A stretch of DNA of 64,000 nt from Orthonyx spaldingii (GCA_013397795.1 VZTJ01001391.1:387187-451186), one strand, 5' to 3'. Counted from the first letter of the stretch, positions 50,873 to 63,700 are shown. A program made the numbers and translations. Notes: generated from the letters alone by a model not told the origin.

Positions 50873-53489
50873 GGCAGTTAAAGGAGAAGCAGTCCACCAC
50901 TTTTACCTCCTTGATTAATATGCTCATAAAATAATTTTTATCATGGATATCGATTTTCTATGTGAATTGGAGAGCACAACAAATATTTAAAAGATTGGAG
51001 ACTTCTTTTAAAATTTATTTTAAGCTATAGACAAAATGAATGCTTAAGAAATACGCTGAGAACCTGTAGGAGCTTGGAATCAGGAATCACTGCTTGCTTT
51101 TTGTTGACCAGGAGGACACAGGAACAATCCCAGACACTGCAGAGACTGGGGTCCTGCACAATCCTTATAGAAGTTTACAAAAAACCTAAGTAAAATGTCA
51201 TGTCCATTTATACGCAGTAGTTCTGCTGATTCTGTATAGGTCCTTTAGTGAAAGGCTGCATAAAACAGAATTTAAGGTAGTGGAGGGAAAGAAAAAGATA
51301 AATGTAATCTCAAAGGAAAAACTAATACTTTTCAATCCTTTATGAGAGATCAGTGGTGTTAAATTATTAATATGATGAAAGGTTAAGGAGCATCTGTTTT
51401 TGCCTACGGTCTGTGGTCCAATAGACCCTGATTCAATGGTGGTCTTTCAGTTTACTTCACTTGCCTTTAGATTTGCTTTGTCCACTATAGCCACATCATT
51501 CACAGTAGTCTCCAATGAAAAAATAAAGTAGTTTCTCACAATGCACTTTAGATTAAGGCTCAAGTCTCTTTCCACTACAGTGAACAAGTGTTAGATGCAC
51601 AGTTTCTATTAACAACACAGAGAAATCTGTGCCTAATTCCCACATGCATCCTTAAGTGCTTGTCTGTTTGCTGTGATTTTTAAACTCAGCCATTTCTTGA
51701 AATAGGTACACAAAAAAGAAAATAAACCAAATACAAAAACCCCCTCCTAAATGTTATTTTTTTTTCTCTATCACCAAGAATAAAAATTATATCAATTTGC
51801 ATTGCCCAGACTTTATACAAACTGACACTGGTTTCTGGACTAAGAACTGTGTTTTCTCCCATTTCATGCTTTAAAAAGTGCAAAAATAAGGATTCTATTG
51901 AAGCTAAAATTATTTGTCAATTGTGCAACTTCTTCTTCACAATTTTCTGAGCAGTATTGAAGTGATAAAATCATTTATGATTATTGAAATACTTACCACA
52001 ATTTTTAAATTAACTGCAGAAGCCACCACTCTCAATGCTCTTCTCTTGAAAAATATTCTAGATGGACATGAATCCTCCCATGGTAGCTTCGGAAAATATG
52101 AAATGAAATAATCCAATATCCTGATCTAGCGAACCTTCCATTAGTTGAAGAACCAACTACATAGAATTTAACAAAATGCTCATGTTCATTTAACAAACCA
52201 CTTACACACTGGTCTGGTTTTAACTCAATGGCTATATCCATTCTATCTGAAAGGATGATCTTCAGACAGTCAAATACTGTCAAAAGCACAGAAACTTTTT
52301 CTTCTACTTGTGTTTTTCCTGGTTTTTTTTTCCTGTACCTGGGCATTCCTGCACACTCAGAGAGTCAGGACTTCACAGCTGCTCAGGTTACTGACCGCTC
52401 TCCTTGCTACATAGTTGAGGTTGATAGGGGGATGAGCATCATTTGGAGGACATCTGAACATGCCTGTGCTGGTGAACTGAACTGGATTAGGCCATGGATG
52501 CAAGCTGGGGTAAATGAGTGTCCTTACTGTTTAACACTGGGATGCTCTCTGGAATGATTTTTTTCTGCTCCAACTAGTTCTCTCACAGGTTTTGCCCAAC
52601 CATTGCCTTGTTGTGATGTTCCCAATTGTCCCCAACAGGCAGTACTGATAAATCCAATCTGCTTAGGAAAGGGGAGTTTAGGAGTTTAAACATTTGCATG
52701 GTGACCATGTCTTATTATGTTTTATTGACAAGTATAGGTGGCATTGTCAGAACCAGTGTGCAGCAGAAACAGTACAGCAGTAAGACTAAAAATCATGAAA
52801 GCCCCTTGCTTAGAGAGAGTCATACTAATAAACATGGTCATCCAGGAACTAATAACAGAGCGGTCATATTAAACATAAGAAATGCTTATAAAAAGCAAAC
52901 CAAATATCTACCTAATAATCTCTTTGAAAGGGGAGAATTCCTGCCTGAACATGGGTTTTTCTTGTAATTTTGTTTTAAATAATAGGTCTCACAGTATTTG
53001 CACAAGTGTAGGAGCCTTCTACAGCTACTTTCTTTGCAGCTGCTATCCTCTGCTTCCAACTGCTATGCTTTGTTTAGGGTGGGGTGACTTGTTCAATTAA
53101 TTCTTTCATCAGATGTTTTCTAAGCTTGGACTCTTCCCTCCGCCCTCTTTCACGTGTCATCTTCTGCTTCCAAGCACTTCTGGGGCTACATGAACTTCAC
53201 TTAAGCTGTTTGCCTGTCCTGCTGGTGCCATTTGCCATTTCCTTTTCAAAGGGCTATTGCTATAACAGCTCTATTCTACGCAGGGAGCGTGAAACCTTTG
53301 AAACTGATGCAGCTTCATTGCAGAGACTATCAGAAGGAAGTAACATTAAAAGAAAATCACTTCATACCTGTTTAACTGCTATAGGATTTAACAAATTTTA
53401 AACAAATGAGAAGTAGATAGATGTTTCTAAATGCTTACTACTTGGCTGCAGAACCATGTTGATTTCAAAGGCATTTTCTCCCTGCACAG
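50873..53489. other. Unannotated; a dense run of plus-strand frames
   Basis: No retroelement recognised. From 52228 onward a chain of plus-strand open frames (109, 113, 72 and 105 codons) reaches the candidate exons at 53490. One stretch, following an acceptor-like CTATTCTACGCAG ending at 53282, reads GERETFETDAASLQRLSEG-like polar sequence and could be an exon, but no clear donor follows. I leave these as candidates, not genes. Confidence 0.35.
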
Positions 53490-53789
53490 AATAGAGGGGC
53501 AGCAAAAATTGTTCTTTGAAGAGAAAATGCCACCATCAGGAAAGGAAGACAGCTCAGGCAGCTCAAAGAGTCCCAAAAGTGTTAGGGAGCCACAGAGGAC
53601 ATCTAAAGGGGAAAGTCCAGGTTGTGAGCAGCCTGAGGAATTAGTTTAAAAGAACCCCTTTTCCCCACAGAAATCCTTCAGATGAAGCGGCAGCTGTTGG
53701 ATTCTTTCACAGCTAACATAGAGGGATCAAGCTCAAACAGTTCTGTAAGTCCTGCAAAACAGCAGAGGATAACTAAAAGGTCTAAGTAA
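53490..53789 (+). CDS. Candidate terminal exons of an unidentified protein
   Basis: Seen: a pyrimidine-rich acceptor ends in AG at 53488-53489. A polar, serine- and lysine-rich frame follows, with IEGQQKLFFEEK and DSSGSSKSPKSVREPQRTSK. A second acceptor (CCCCTTTTCCCCACAG) ends at 53670. After it comes ILQMKRQLLDSFTANIEG, a serine stretch and a basic end QQRITKRSK, stop at 53787-53789. If CAG at 53620 is the donor, the two pieces join in frame, but the intron would be only 50 bases, which is unusually short. Without splicing the first piece stops at 53647-53649 and would be an alternative last exon. The composition suits a disordered, partly coiled-coil C-terminus. I do not recognise the protein. 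It could be the end of a real plus-strand gene or a decayed retrocopy. Confidence 0.33.
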
Positions 53790-54140
53790 AGAGCAGGTCG
53801 TACATTAAGGCATTTTCCTCTCCTGGCATGTAAAGTGAAGGGAGGGAGGGAGAACAGAAAAGTGAATAATAAGTCATAAGTAAGACTTGAGTTTGAACAA
53901 CCACATTCTTTCTAACTACATGTAGCTTGTCGCTTTAATTAGATAATAGTGTTTTTCTTTTGCTGTTAAAAAACTGCTACCTTTCACTTTAGAGGTGACT
54001 ACATTTCAGTGGGGGTGAAGGATAAGCTGTTTGTACTTTGTTGTGTAATGCCCCCGAGCACCATATAAAGAAAATGACTATTGTACATGCTTTGTAGCTT
54101 GTAAAATCCTTTGAAATAAAATGTGGACTATAAACATTAT
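53790..54140 (+). promoter_or_regulatory. Possible 3' UTR with poly(A) signal at 54115-54120
   Basis: AT-rich sequence follows the candidate stop codon. It contains a canonical AATAAA at 54115-54120, preceded by TTGTAGCTTGTAAAATCC. A TATGTGTTT stretch some 60 bases downstream could serve as the GU-rich element. The segment around 53995-54140 also resembles, loosely, an ancient vertebrate LINE-type tail, so the signal might be repeat-derived. Confidence 0.3.
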
Positions 54141-55689
54141 ATAAAAAGGATGACTGATGAAGAACTATATATTTTTGATAAGTATGTGTTTATTGGCAGG
54201 TAATTAAAAGGAGTCATCAGATCACGGAAAAGCTTTTATCCCAAGAATTTTATAACCATATTTAGGTCATTAGTTTGTGAGGTATTTGGATGATTAAAGA
54301 TTGAGAGATACTAATAAAAATAAAGATTTTACTCAGTCTCTACATTAACAGTATGCAAAAGGTGTATAAACAACGATAATGGTAAGGAAGCAGTTTCTTT
54401 GTCAATATAACCTTTTTAATGTAAAAAAAAATATTTAATTGAAGGATGTGTCTCAGCATGAAAACAAGGGTTATTTAGCTATAACTGGTCTTTGAAATGT
54501 ATTGTCAACAGCTATATTCACACTGCACGTATAGAGGAGATACTTTGGGGGGAGGTAGCTGGTGTTGTGATGAGGCCTGTTAGAAGGACTTCCACGTACA
54601 TTCAGCTGCACAGCTTCTTTATTAAAGTAGTGTGAATATATATGTGATAACACTTTGATGGCCCTACATGCAATTTCTGTCAGTTACACTCATCTGTTCA
54701 TAGCCCTGACTAAGGCATCAACCAATCCTCTTTTGAACACATAGTTTTACAGTGCAAATCCTTCTTTCTTGTCAGCTCCTAGAAACCTTCAGAAATCAGA
54801 AGGCAGGAAGAATGGCTTGTGAGTGGAGGTTTAGGCAAAAGTTAGAAGTAAACATTTTCGACCCCTTCCTGTTTACTGCTTCCAGCTCTACATGACCCCA
54901 AGCAATTCTCCTTACAAAACACCATCTAGTTAGAGGAGTGGCTGTCTGATGAATCAAGCCTAAGGGACAATCTTCCTTTTCCCATTTGAATAAGCATCCC
55001 ATTTGTTAGCTCTATACCCCTGGCATTTCAAACCATGAGACGGCAGCAACAGTAAGGATGAACTGAGTTCCATATAACAGCTTGAAAAGACTGAGCATGA
55101 AGATGTTTTTGGTTAGATCCCTGGTTTCTCAGGTAAAGTGCCCTCAAATCAAAGCAGTAATTTTTCCAAGGCAGTCGTATGGAGCTGGCTATTTAATGAG
55201 AAGTGCTCTAAGTCTAGAGAACTAGGCACACAACATAACTGCAGACACGGGGTGATGAACAGCCAATGGCCTCTTTTAATCCATACACAAAAGTGATGCA
55301 TGCTGAATATTAAAGGTGGAGAAAATGGTTTCAGATTTGAGGACATGAGACTGAGCTATTTCAGGGCACATTGGTCTCTGGATTCAAGAGAAACTCTGAT
55401 ACAACTTTAGGTGAATTACATGCTTTCCAAAGTTGGAATGCAAACGGAACCAGCTATATAAATGAAATTCTCCCTTATATTCTTCTAGATGCCAATACCA
55501 CCATTTTAAGGAGTCTGAATGACAGAAAAATCAATGCACATTTTTTTCAAAAGGCCTGCTTACCATGTGTTTAGTCCATTTATGATTAAAATTTCTGATG
55601 TAGATAATGACCAAAGTATTTCATCAACCTCATGAAAGAAAATTAGCAATGTTTACTCTGAGGCAAAACACCAGGTAAATTTGAGCAGA
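54141..55689. other. AT-rich spacer, nothing recognised
   Basis: No gene or repeat recognised. Open frames here are 60-68 codons and unsupported. Confidence 0.5.
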
Positions 55690-56122
55690 ATCCATAGAAT
55701 CATAAAATCATAGACTCTTAGAATGGCCTGGGTTGGAAGGGACCTTAAAAATTATCTCATTCCAGCCCTCCTGCCATGGGCAGGGACACCTTACACTAGA
55801 CTAGTTTTCTCAGTGCTCCATCCAGACTGGCCTTGAATACCTCCAAGCACAGTGCATTCACAGCTTCTCTGGGCAACCTGTTCTAGTGCCTCAACACCTC
55901 ACAGTAAAAAAAAATCTTCCTAATATTTAATGTAAACCTGCTCTTTCAGTTTAAAGCCATTAAAACCCTTGTCCTGTCACTATGTGCTTTTGTAAACAGT
56001 CTCTCTCCATCTTTCTTGTAGGTTCCCTTCAGGCACTGGAAGCCCACAATTAGGTCACGCTGAAGCCTTCTCTTCTCCAGACTGAATAATCTCAATTCTC
56101 TTAGCTTTTTGTCATAGGAAAA
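55690..56122 (-). mobile_element. CR1 LINE, 3' tail
   Basis: The plus strand reads the reverse of a CR1 end: CATAGAATCATAAAATCATA, GGTTGGAAGGGACCTTAAAA, then GGGCAGGGACACCTTACACT and CTCTGGGCAACCTGTTCTAG. It continues with TCCTAATATTTAATGTAAAC, AAACCCTTGTCCTGTCACTA and CTTCTCTTCTCCAGACTGAA. The 3' terminus is at 55690 and the 5'-truncation at about 56122. The tail repeats AATCATA several times. This is one of the better-preserved copies in the window. Confidence 0.95.
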
Positions 56123-56952
56123 CTATGGATGTAGGAAGTGTAGGAACTTAAATAGACAAAACAATTGATTTTTTCACTTGCTGGAAAATATAATCCATTT
56201 GACTGAATCTTTTGTGATGTTAGACTGTCAGAAAGTATATAGCCCAGGCTTAAGAACCCTCCACCATACACAGAAAGAAGTGGAGAAAATTGACAGGTGA
56301 TAGATCTGACCCAAGAAAGTCTAGAAATAGTGATGTAGTTACTGTGTCTCACACTGAAAAACTCTCAAGATTTTAACCATAACTCTCTCATTTATTCTGG
56401 AGACAGGACCCAGAGTTGCCACATGCCAGCCTCTCCATTACCTGGATGACTTCAGACACAGAAGAAACTTGAAACTGGGATTTATCAATTCCTCTGACAA
56501 AAAAAAGCAGGAAGACATATGTTTCTTTTTGACTTCTATGGAAAAAAAATTATCATTCTTGGCATACTCCCTTTCCTTGAATGTATCCTTTAAGATATCA
56601 CCCTGTGTTTTATTTTCTTAAACTGTCTTAATATATTTTGGGCTGTGAGCAGACAAACTGAGAAATTGTTTCAATGACGTCTATCAGTAGACTGACCATG
56701 TCCTTGCAATGTAGATGAATTTTCATTCCATGTTACATTTCCATATAGAATATGTTAATGTTATCATCAGGTATTGTCTACATATGATGACCCCAATGCA
56801 AACATAAAATGCTGATTCATGAATTTGTGGCTAAGAGAGGGCAATTGTTTTTTACCTTAGCTTTAAGATTCAACAAGATTCAACATCACATCTCAGAATA
56901 TTGTTGCATGTATTTTCTTATTATGATGTTATACTCTGGATCACGTATTTAA
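56123..56952. other. AT-rich spacer, nothing recognised
   Basis: Nothing recognised between two CR1 copies of opposite orientation. Confidence 0.5.
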
Positions 56953-58191
56953 CTAGTGGGATTAAGGAAAGGTAAATCAAGCTTACACAACCTGATTTTC
57001 TTCTATGATGACCCAGCTACCTGGCTGGATGAGGGGAGAGCAGTGGATATCATCTACCTTGACTTCAGCAAGGCTCTTGACACTGTCTCACACACCGTAC
57101 TCACAGGCAAACTCAAGAAGTGTGGACTGGATGAGTGAACAGTGAGGTGAGTTGAGACCTGGCTGAACAGCAGATCCCAGAGGGCCACAAACAGTGGCAG
57201 GGGGTATGGTTAGAGGACTGTCACAAGTAGTGTCCCCCAAGGTCTAAAAATGGGCCCAATATTGTTCAACTTATTCATCAGTGACTTGGATAAAGGGGCA
57301 AATGTCTCCTCAGGAGGTTCATTGATGACGCAAAGCTGAGAGGAGTGGCTGATACCCCAGAGAAATGTGCAGCCCTTCAGAAGGACCTGGACAGATTGGA
57401 GAGATGGGCAGAGAAGAACCATCTGAGACTCAACAAAGGCAAATGCAGGGTCCTGCACCTGGCGAGGAATAATCCCAGGCACCAGCACAGGCTAGGGACT
57501 GACCTGCTGGAAAGCAGCTCTGCAGAGAGGGACCAAGAGGCCTGGTGGACAACAAGCTGTCCATGAGCCAGCAACGTGTCCTTGTGGCCAAGATGGCCAA
57601 TGGTATCCTGGGGTGTATTAGGAAGAACATTGCCAGGAGATCAAGGAAGATGATCCTGCCCCTCTACTGAGTCCTGGTGAGGTCACAATGGGAGTTCTGT
57701 GCCCAGTTCTGTGCTCCAAGAAAGACATGGAGCTCCTTGTGTGAGTCCAGCAGACAGAGACAAATATGATTAAGGGACTGGAGCATCTGTCTTGATGAGG
57801 ACAGGCTGAGGGAGCTGGAGAAGAGATGTACAGCCTGGAGAAGAGCTGACTGAGAGGGGACCTCATCAATGTCTGTAAATATCTGAAGGGAGGGTGTGAA
57901 GACGATGGGGCCAAGCTCTGTTGAGTGGTGCCAAGCCATAGGACAAGAGGCAATGAGCAGAAACTTGGGCAGGTACAGGAAGTTCCACCTGAATATGGGG
58001 AAGAGCTTTTGTACTGTGTAGATAACTGAACAGGTTGCCCAGAGAAATTATGGAGTCTCCCTCACTGAAGATATTCAAGAAGCACTTGGACACAATGCTG
58101 TGCAATGTGCTCTAGGATGACCCCGTTTGAGCAGGGACCAGATAACCCACTGTGGTTCTTCCCAGCCTTACCCTTTCTATGATTCTGTGAT
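56953..58191 (+). mobile_element. CR1 LINE, longest copy (about 1.24 kb, RT C-terminal half to 3' end)
   Basis: The 5' truncation falls within the reverse transcriptase. Readable protein blocks are GKSSLHNLIFFYDD, then AVDIIYLDFSKALDTVSHT (motif A region), a degraded VPQG-LGP stretch, and LFN-FISDLDKG. The active site follows as FIDDAKLRGVADT, where intact copies have FADD. After it come AALQKDLDRLERWAEKNHL, KGKCRVLHLARNNP, a C-terminal region with several frameshifts, and the 3' UTR ending TTTCTATGATTCTGTGA at about 58191. Stops (for example after KKCGLDE) and frameshifts make it non-functional. Frames on the minus strand between 57210 and 58105 are shadows of this element. Confidence 0.96.
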
Positions 58192-60226
58192 CATTAATTA
58201 TGCAGGTTATTTGTTAAGCCCTCAAAGCTTCTTACATCTTGAGATATTGTGGGGTTTTGGTTGCCTTTATTTTTTTTTTTTCGTTTTATGAAGCAGCCAC
58301 TGCAGAATGTTCTCCCTTGAGATTAACAGAAATACATATCCATATGCTTTTTCAGCATGGTTTTAGAGAAAGCACAGCCAAAGAAACACCAGAAGAATTT
58401 GGAGGTTGTAACTAAAATTTTGGTTAGTGTAGCTTTATGATAATTGCCTCTATTCACCACTTGTCAAAGTGCTATTCCATGTGGAAGCATTACAACATGT
58501 TCATTAATACATATAGAGCAGGAAAAAATGCTGGTAAGAAAACAAAAGGCAATTCCACTTTGTGCCTTTTCAATGGACCTTTCATGAAGATATTTCTCAG
58601 TGCTGATGAAAAGGGTGTCAATAGCCCTGAATCAGAAGGGTTTTTTTTAGTACAGAACTTTTTTGCTTTAATTGGTATAAAAAGGAAAGAAAGCTGAAGG
58701 AAATTAGTCCTCACAGGGCACTGATCATACTTTTGCCTTCTTTTGTTGGTCCACTGAAAGATTTACATTGATTGCAAAGTTGCAGTTTAATGACTGCAGT
58801 ACTTCATCACTGAATAGATTTTTTTACCCTCAGATAGAACATTTTGAGTTGTGGATCGGACCTCCTTTGGGAAACTAAAGCATTGAAACCATGATTACCT
58901 CTGTAGCACAACAATAGTGAATAAAATACTAGCATCCATTCTACAGTATCAAATAGGGTTCAGAACACAATTCTTGTTTTCTGAAACATTTTTTTCAGCT
59001 ATTAATACCTCAAAATAATTGCAAAACTCTCAAGATAAATTAGAAGATGAGAAGAATTGGTCAAGTATATCTTGACAAATGAACAAGATATGTGAAATTG
59101 GAAAGGGATATAATTTCCTTCTGAAAGAGCTATTGTGCCTGTAGTTTCTAAGGACTAGCAGAGGACTTTTTGTGTATTCCTTCCTATCCGTTTCCATAGC
59201 TAGAGCTGTCACAGGTTATAATGGGTCTGAGTATACAGATATAAATTAGTATTTCTTTCAAGACCTGGAATTTCCTTCAAACGTGCCTGAATAATGATCC
59301 AGAGGAAGAGATACTTGGGAAAAAGCCATGGCTGTCAAGGTCTTCCTAAGTTAATGACTATAAGAAAAGGATGATACAAACTCAAAAGCCAATAGGGCAG
59401 GAAGAAGGTCCTGAACATACATACTCTAGTCAGCCTATTCTATAAATAAGACTTGAACAGTCAAATTCCAAAACCAGTTATCTTGACTACACCTTGTAAA
59501 GTTTTAAAGTGGTTATTTTCAGGGAATTTTCGGGAACACCATGGTGTGAAGCTAATTAACACTTTTCAGAGAGCTTGCTCTTTCCTGCAGTGGGCATGCA
59601 CACAGTTTCCAGGATGTAAGCTGGAAGCAGGCTCTCTGCTGTGCCTCTCCATTTGCTGTGAGACATCAAGAGATCTTGGAATAAAAGGAGTGGAAAGGGT
59701 ATGCAAGTTTACTTTTGATACCATATAACACCACTAGTAAACCTTTAAAATTTCACATCATTTGCTCACATGGGTAAATACGGGCAATTTTTTTAATTTT
59801 TTCTTATGTAACAGTCAGGAAAGGTGATGAGCATTTATTCCTTATCATTCAAATGGTTGATAACAACAGAGATGTAGATCTACTTGTAAGCCCAGCCGCC
59901 TCTACATGATGCACACAACCTTTGTTTTGCAATTTTTTTGGTTTTGTGTGCTTGTTTGTTTGGTTTTGATTCCTTTGTTTTGTTTATTTGATTTTTTCAC
60001 TTTGGGAAAACCACATGAGGCAGGAGAACTCATAGCTTTCTGCCAACCACAGGATGTCAGTCGGCAAGGAAAAAGAAACTAAAACACAACAATGTGTGAG
60101 AAACTCTTTACTGGAAAAAAGGCAGGATTTCCCAGAAAATTTGTGTAAAGAAATTTGATTTGAAAAAAGGCCTTATGCAAAGTAAAATGAGCCAGTCAAA
60201 AACATATTCTGAGTCTGTAAACTGGT
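58192..60226. other. AT-rich spacer with T-runs
   Basis: Contains a T-run at 58270-58281 and a T/TTTG-rich stretch at 59933-59995. The open frames at 58437-58714 and 59453-59728 have no support. No repeat family recognised. Confidence 0.5.
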
Positions 60227-60716
60227 ATGTGCACAATTACTCTCAGAAAAAAAAAATTGAAATATGTAGGAAAGACTTTAAAAGAGCTCAAAATGCTGCT
60301 TATAGAACCAGGCCTGAAAGAAGCTGTTGAGGCAAAGTTACCCTCAGGCAACCAGCCCCAACCTGACATAGACACAAGCAAATTAGTTGCACAAGTACTG
60401 TTAACTGAGCTCATTCTGCAGCAGAAACAGATGTATTCCAAGATGGAAAAACATAAGATGGAAACAGAAAAGAAGAGGTAGGACACAGACTGGGTGGCAG
60501 GGAGAGCTGCTGATGCTGCTCAGAAAGCTTCAGCAGCAAAGTCTTGGGGCAGTTTGTACAGGTGGGGCAGCCACAGGCAGACAAAAGTCTGAGACTGTGC
60601 GCAAACAAGGCAAGAGTTCAAGTCCTTTATTTCTCAATCCCCTCTCCATGGAGACCTGTTTCAGTAAAACAGGTCCTGTGAAGAAGGAGGCTCTTATAGC
60701 AAAGAACCTGGGTTAA
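60227..60716 (+). pseudogene. Unidentified coding-like segment with one frameshift
   Basis: An 84-codon frame (60227-60481) reads KKLKYVGKTLKELKMLLIEP, then EAVEAKLPSGNQPQPDIDTS, KLVAQVLLTELILQQKQMYS and KMEKHKMETEKKR. This is charged, helix-forming, protein-like sequence unlike the chance frames elsewhere. After a one-base shift the reading continues through ELLMLLRKLQQQSLG and SETVRKQGK to PVKKEALIAKNLG, stop at 60714-60716. Two readings are possible: a decayed processed copy, or an exon bounded by an acceptor-like ACTCTCAG (ending about 60243) and a donor-like AGAG|GTAGGA at about 60478. I do not recognise the protein. No poly(A) tract or target duplication was found near the end, so a retrocopy is not proven. 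Confidence 0.3.
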
Positions 60717-63700
60717 TATGCCAGATTGTGACACAGTGCATATGGTCATGTACATGGGTAACTAAAAGGTTGAGTAGATTGCTAAGGTTTTGTGTAATGG
60801 TTAAGATGAAACTTTTCCTATCTGTAGCTTTAATGTTAAGGATCAGGTTTGCAAAATATATTTTGAAAGCCTTTGCATTATTTTCTATACCAATATTTTT
60901 TTTTTTTTTTTGGAAAAAGATTAAATGGCGCTCCTGATATAATAGCAGAAAAAAAATCAAAAAGAACAAAATAGTCTAATAATTTTATTTATGAAAACAA
61001 AATTCTTTAATTCTTTGATTGAATCCTCACATTTACCACACAAATAAGGATGAGGAGAACAAAGTAAAAGTATGAAGATGCATTGCAAACAGTAAGGTAA
61101 TACACAGCACAACTTTGCTGAAACAGGAAATAAGTAAAAGAAAAACACTTAACACTTATGTTGAAAAATATGCTTCAAAAATATGTTTGCAGTTTTTTTT
61201 TTTTTGCATCTCGTGCTATAAAACAGACCCATCTGTGATTAGCTTGCAATCTTGTGAAGCTATATTTTGGCATGCAAAAATTAATTTTCAAATAAAACCA
61301 CTGTCTGAAGTGACATTCAGTAAAATTCTTCTTAAACTTGCTTAGCTTATGAACTCTACATACGTGCGGTTTGTCAGCTCCTTTATGTATAGCTAGGGGG
61401 CTTTCAGTGCTATGAACATACAGTAAGTTCTTGCATTTTACTACTTTTAATGTAGCACTGCTCTTGTACCAAAGCTATTAAGCTTCTTGATCTTACAATC
61501 TCCTGCTGCTGCAACAACTTAGCAGTATGTTTCAATACTAAGGAGGCATATCACTCATCTCCTTTGGGGTCTCCAGAACTCCTGCTACGGTGATGAGCAG
61601 AGAGACTTAATGCTGTCATAAGTATCTAGCATGGACAAATGCCACAATTTAATTAGCTGCACAGTCGGATTGGATTGCAGTCAAATATCTAGGTCTTTAA
61701 GGGTTCTGTGTTACCTTTGTGGTTTCATAGAAATCCTCTCCGTACAAAATGTCAGGTGCCATATAACTCTTTGTCTTCTTCTGTAACTTGCAACATGTTT
61801 TCTCATAAAGTTCAGTTTAAGAGATTTGCCGTGATCCATTTTGGTTTCTCTGATGTTATTTGCACATATCTATAGGGATGCTACTGCCATTGTTCCAAAC
61901 TTAACTTTCAGATATATCATAACTAACAAAAGTCAGGGTCCACTTACAGGCTCATGCTTTCTTCTATGCTTTCTTCGTGGTTGATATATGCTCCCAGACA
62001 ATTCATGCTGCTAGGAAACACTAAAAGAGGAAAGTATTCCTTGCAGCATTTATATATTCAACCTTTAGCATGCCTGAGTGAGATTCACTAGACCACCTAC
62101 AGCTAACCTGTAGATGTGCACAGCTCATTTATCTGGTTTACTTGTGTAATTTCTAGAGAGGACATGCACTTCCGCAGTGTGATTCACCAAACCATTCCCT
62201 AAAAGTCCATTTTTCTCTCCATTGGTGACAAAGGGAGGCTGTGGAGATTAGCTCAGATGCAGACACTGAGGGCCTAGCTATCTACAGTCATGGTGTTCCA
62301 GCATATACAGGATGGATGACTCCAGTCCACGTGAGGTATAACCACACTATAACAAGGCAAGGACAATCTGAGACTGGGCTGCCACATACCACATCAGCCC
62401 TCACTATTTGAGACATCAGGACAGAGGAAAGGAGCCTCAAGGTCTCTTGCAACTGTAACTACACCCAGTGCTGGCAAACCCAATGAGCTACTGCTGGGCA
62501 GGAGGACAGTATGCATTATTTAGGCTGAGTGCCAGATACCCAACCTGTGCATGTCAGATCCAACAAAAAGCATAAAAAGGTTAAATAAACCTCTGAATTT
62601 TGCTTCAGGATTTTCCTCAAGTCCCTGGCAGGGGACTCACATCTGAACAGACCAGATGTGAGATGGGTTTGGACGTGTAACACTTACTGGGGAAAAAAAA
62701 AGTCAAAAGATACAGCAAAATACTATCAACTGAGATTAGGGATATGAAAACAATAGAAGGTAGTTTCTCCCTCATTTTTAACCCTCTGTTCAGCCAAAAT
62801 CACGACCTATTATATGTAGAGAGAGACAATCATATTTAGTGCTGCTTAGGAAACATTTTTGTATAAGAATATTTTTGCAGGCTATGCAATGCACCAAGTA
62901 TAATGATGTCCTCTAACGAGTATAATGTCAGCTATTCTTATGCACATCTCTTTCTAGTGGGTATCCAGCATGGATAAAAACTTTTTATACTATGAGACAG
63001 ATCTTGGAGATTCTCCAGTTAAATGACAGAGTAGTTTGGGTTTGGAGCAAAAATCTTGCTGTACCCTTCCTACTTAGGATTTGTGAATTCCATATGGTCA
63101 CATTATGCATAACTGTGCAGTGGCAGGAAGTGGAACAGTTCACCACCAAGTCCTTTGCAGGCACAGAATGGTTCCTTTCTTGGAGCAATTAATGCAATTT
63201 TCCCTGCTAAGGAGGGCATAATCCATAGTAAAACGTGGAATACCAGTTTTATGATATTATTAATTCATTTAATTTTGCCTTAATTGGAATTTTTCAGTAC
63301 ACAGAAGGAAGTCATCCACCAGCCATCTGTTCTTATATATAGCAGTCATTGCTAAATTATCCTGTATTTAACTTCCGTTAATAAGGTTAACATGGGAGCT
63401 TTAGCATAACACCATTGCTTCTCTCTGTACTATGTCCATTTAAGAATGTAGTTTATTTCCCCCCAAGGTGACTTCATAGGCAGAATCAATTTCTCTTAAA
63501 GGGTAAAAACCTGACACTGTTTCTTACTAAAACTTTTTCTCAGCACTTAGTTAGAATACCTTGGCAAGGAAACAAAAACTCTGATAGTTGACAATTTGGA
63601 GAGTACATTAACTAACAAGTTTATAAAGTTGACATTCTATATCAGTGAATTTTGAATACTGTCAATCTCTACTTTTATACCCCTAGGGTATTTCAACAAT

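Noticed and set aside
52032..52346. 104-codon minus-strand frame
   Set aside because: It overlaps a plus-strand frame of equal length, with no independent support for either.
57618..57953. 111-codon minus-strand frame
   Set aside because: Antisense shadow of the plus-strand CR1 at 56953-58191.
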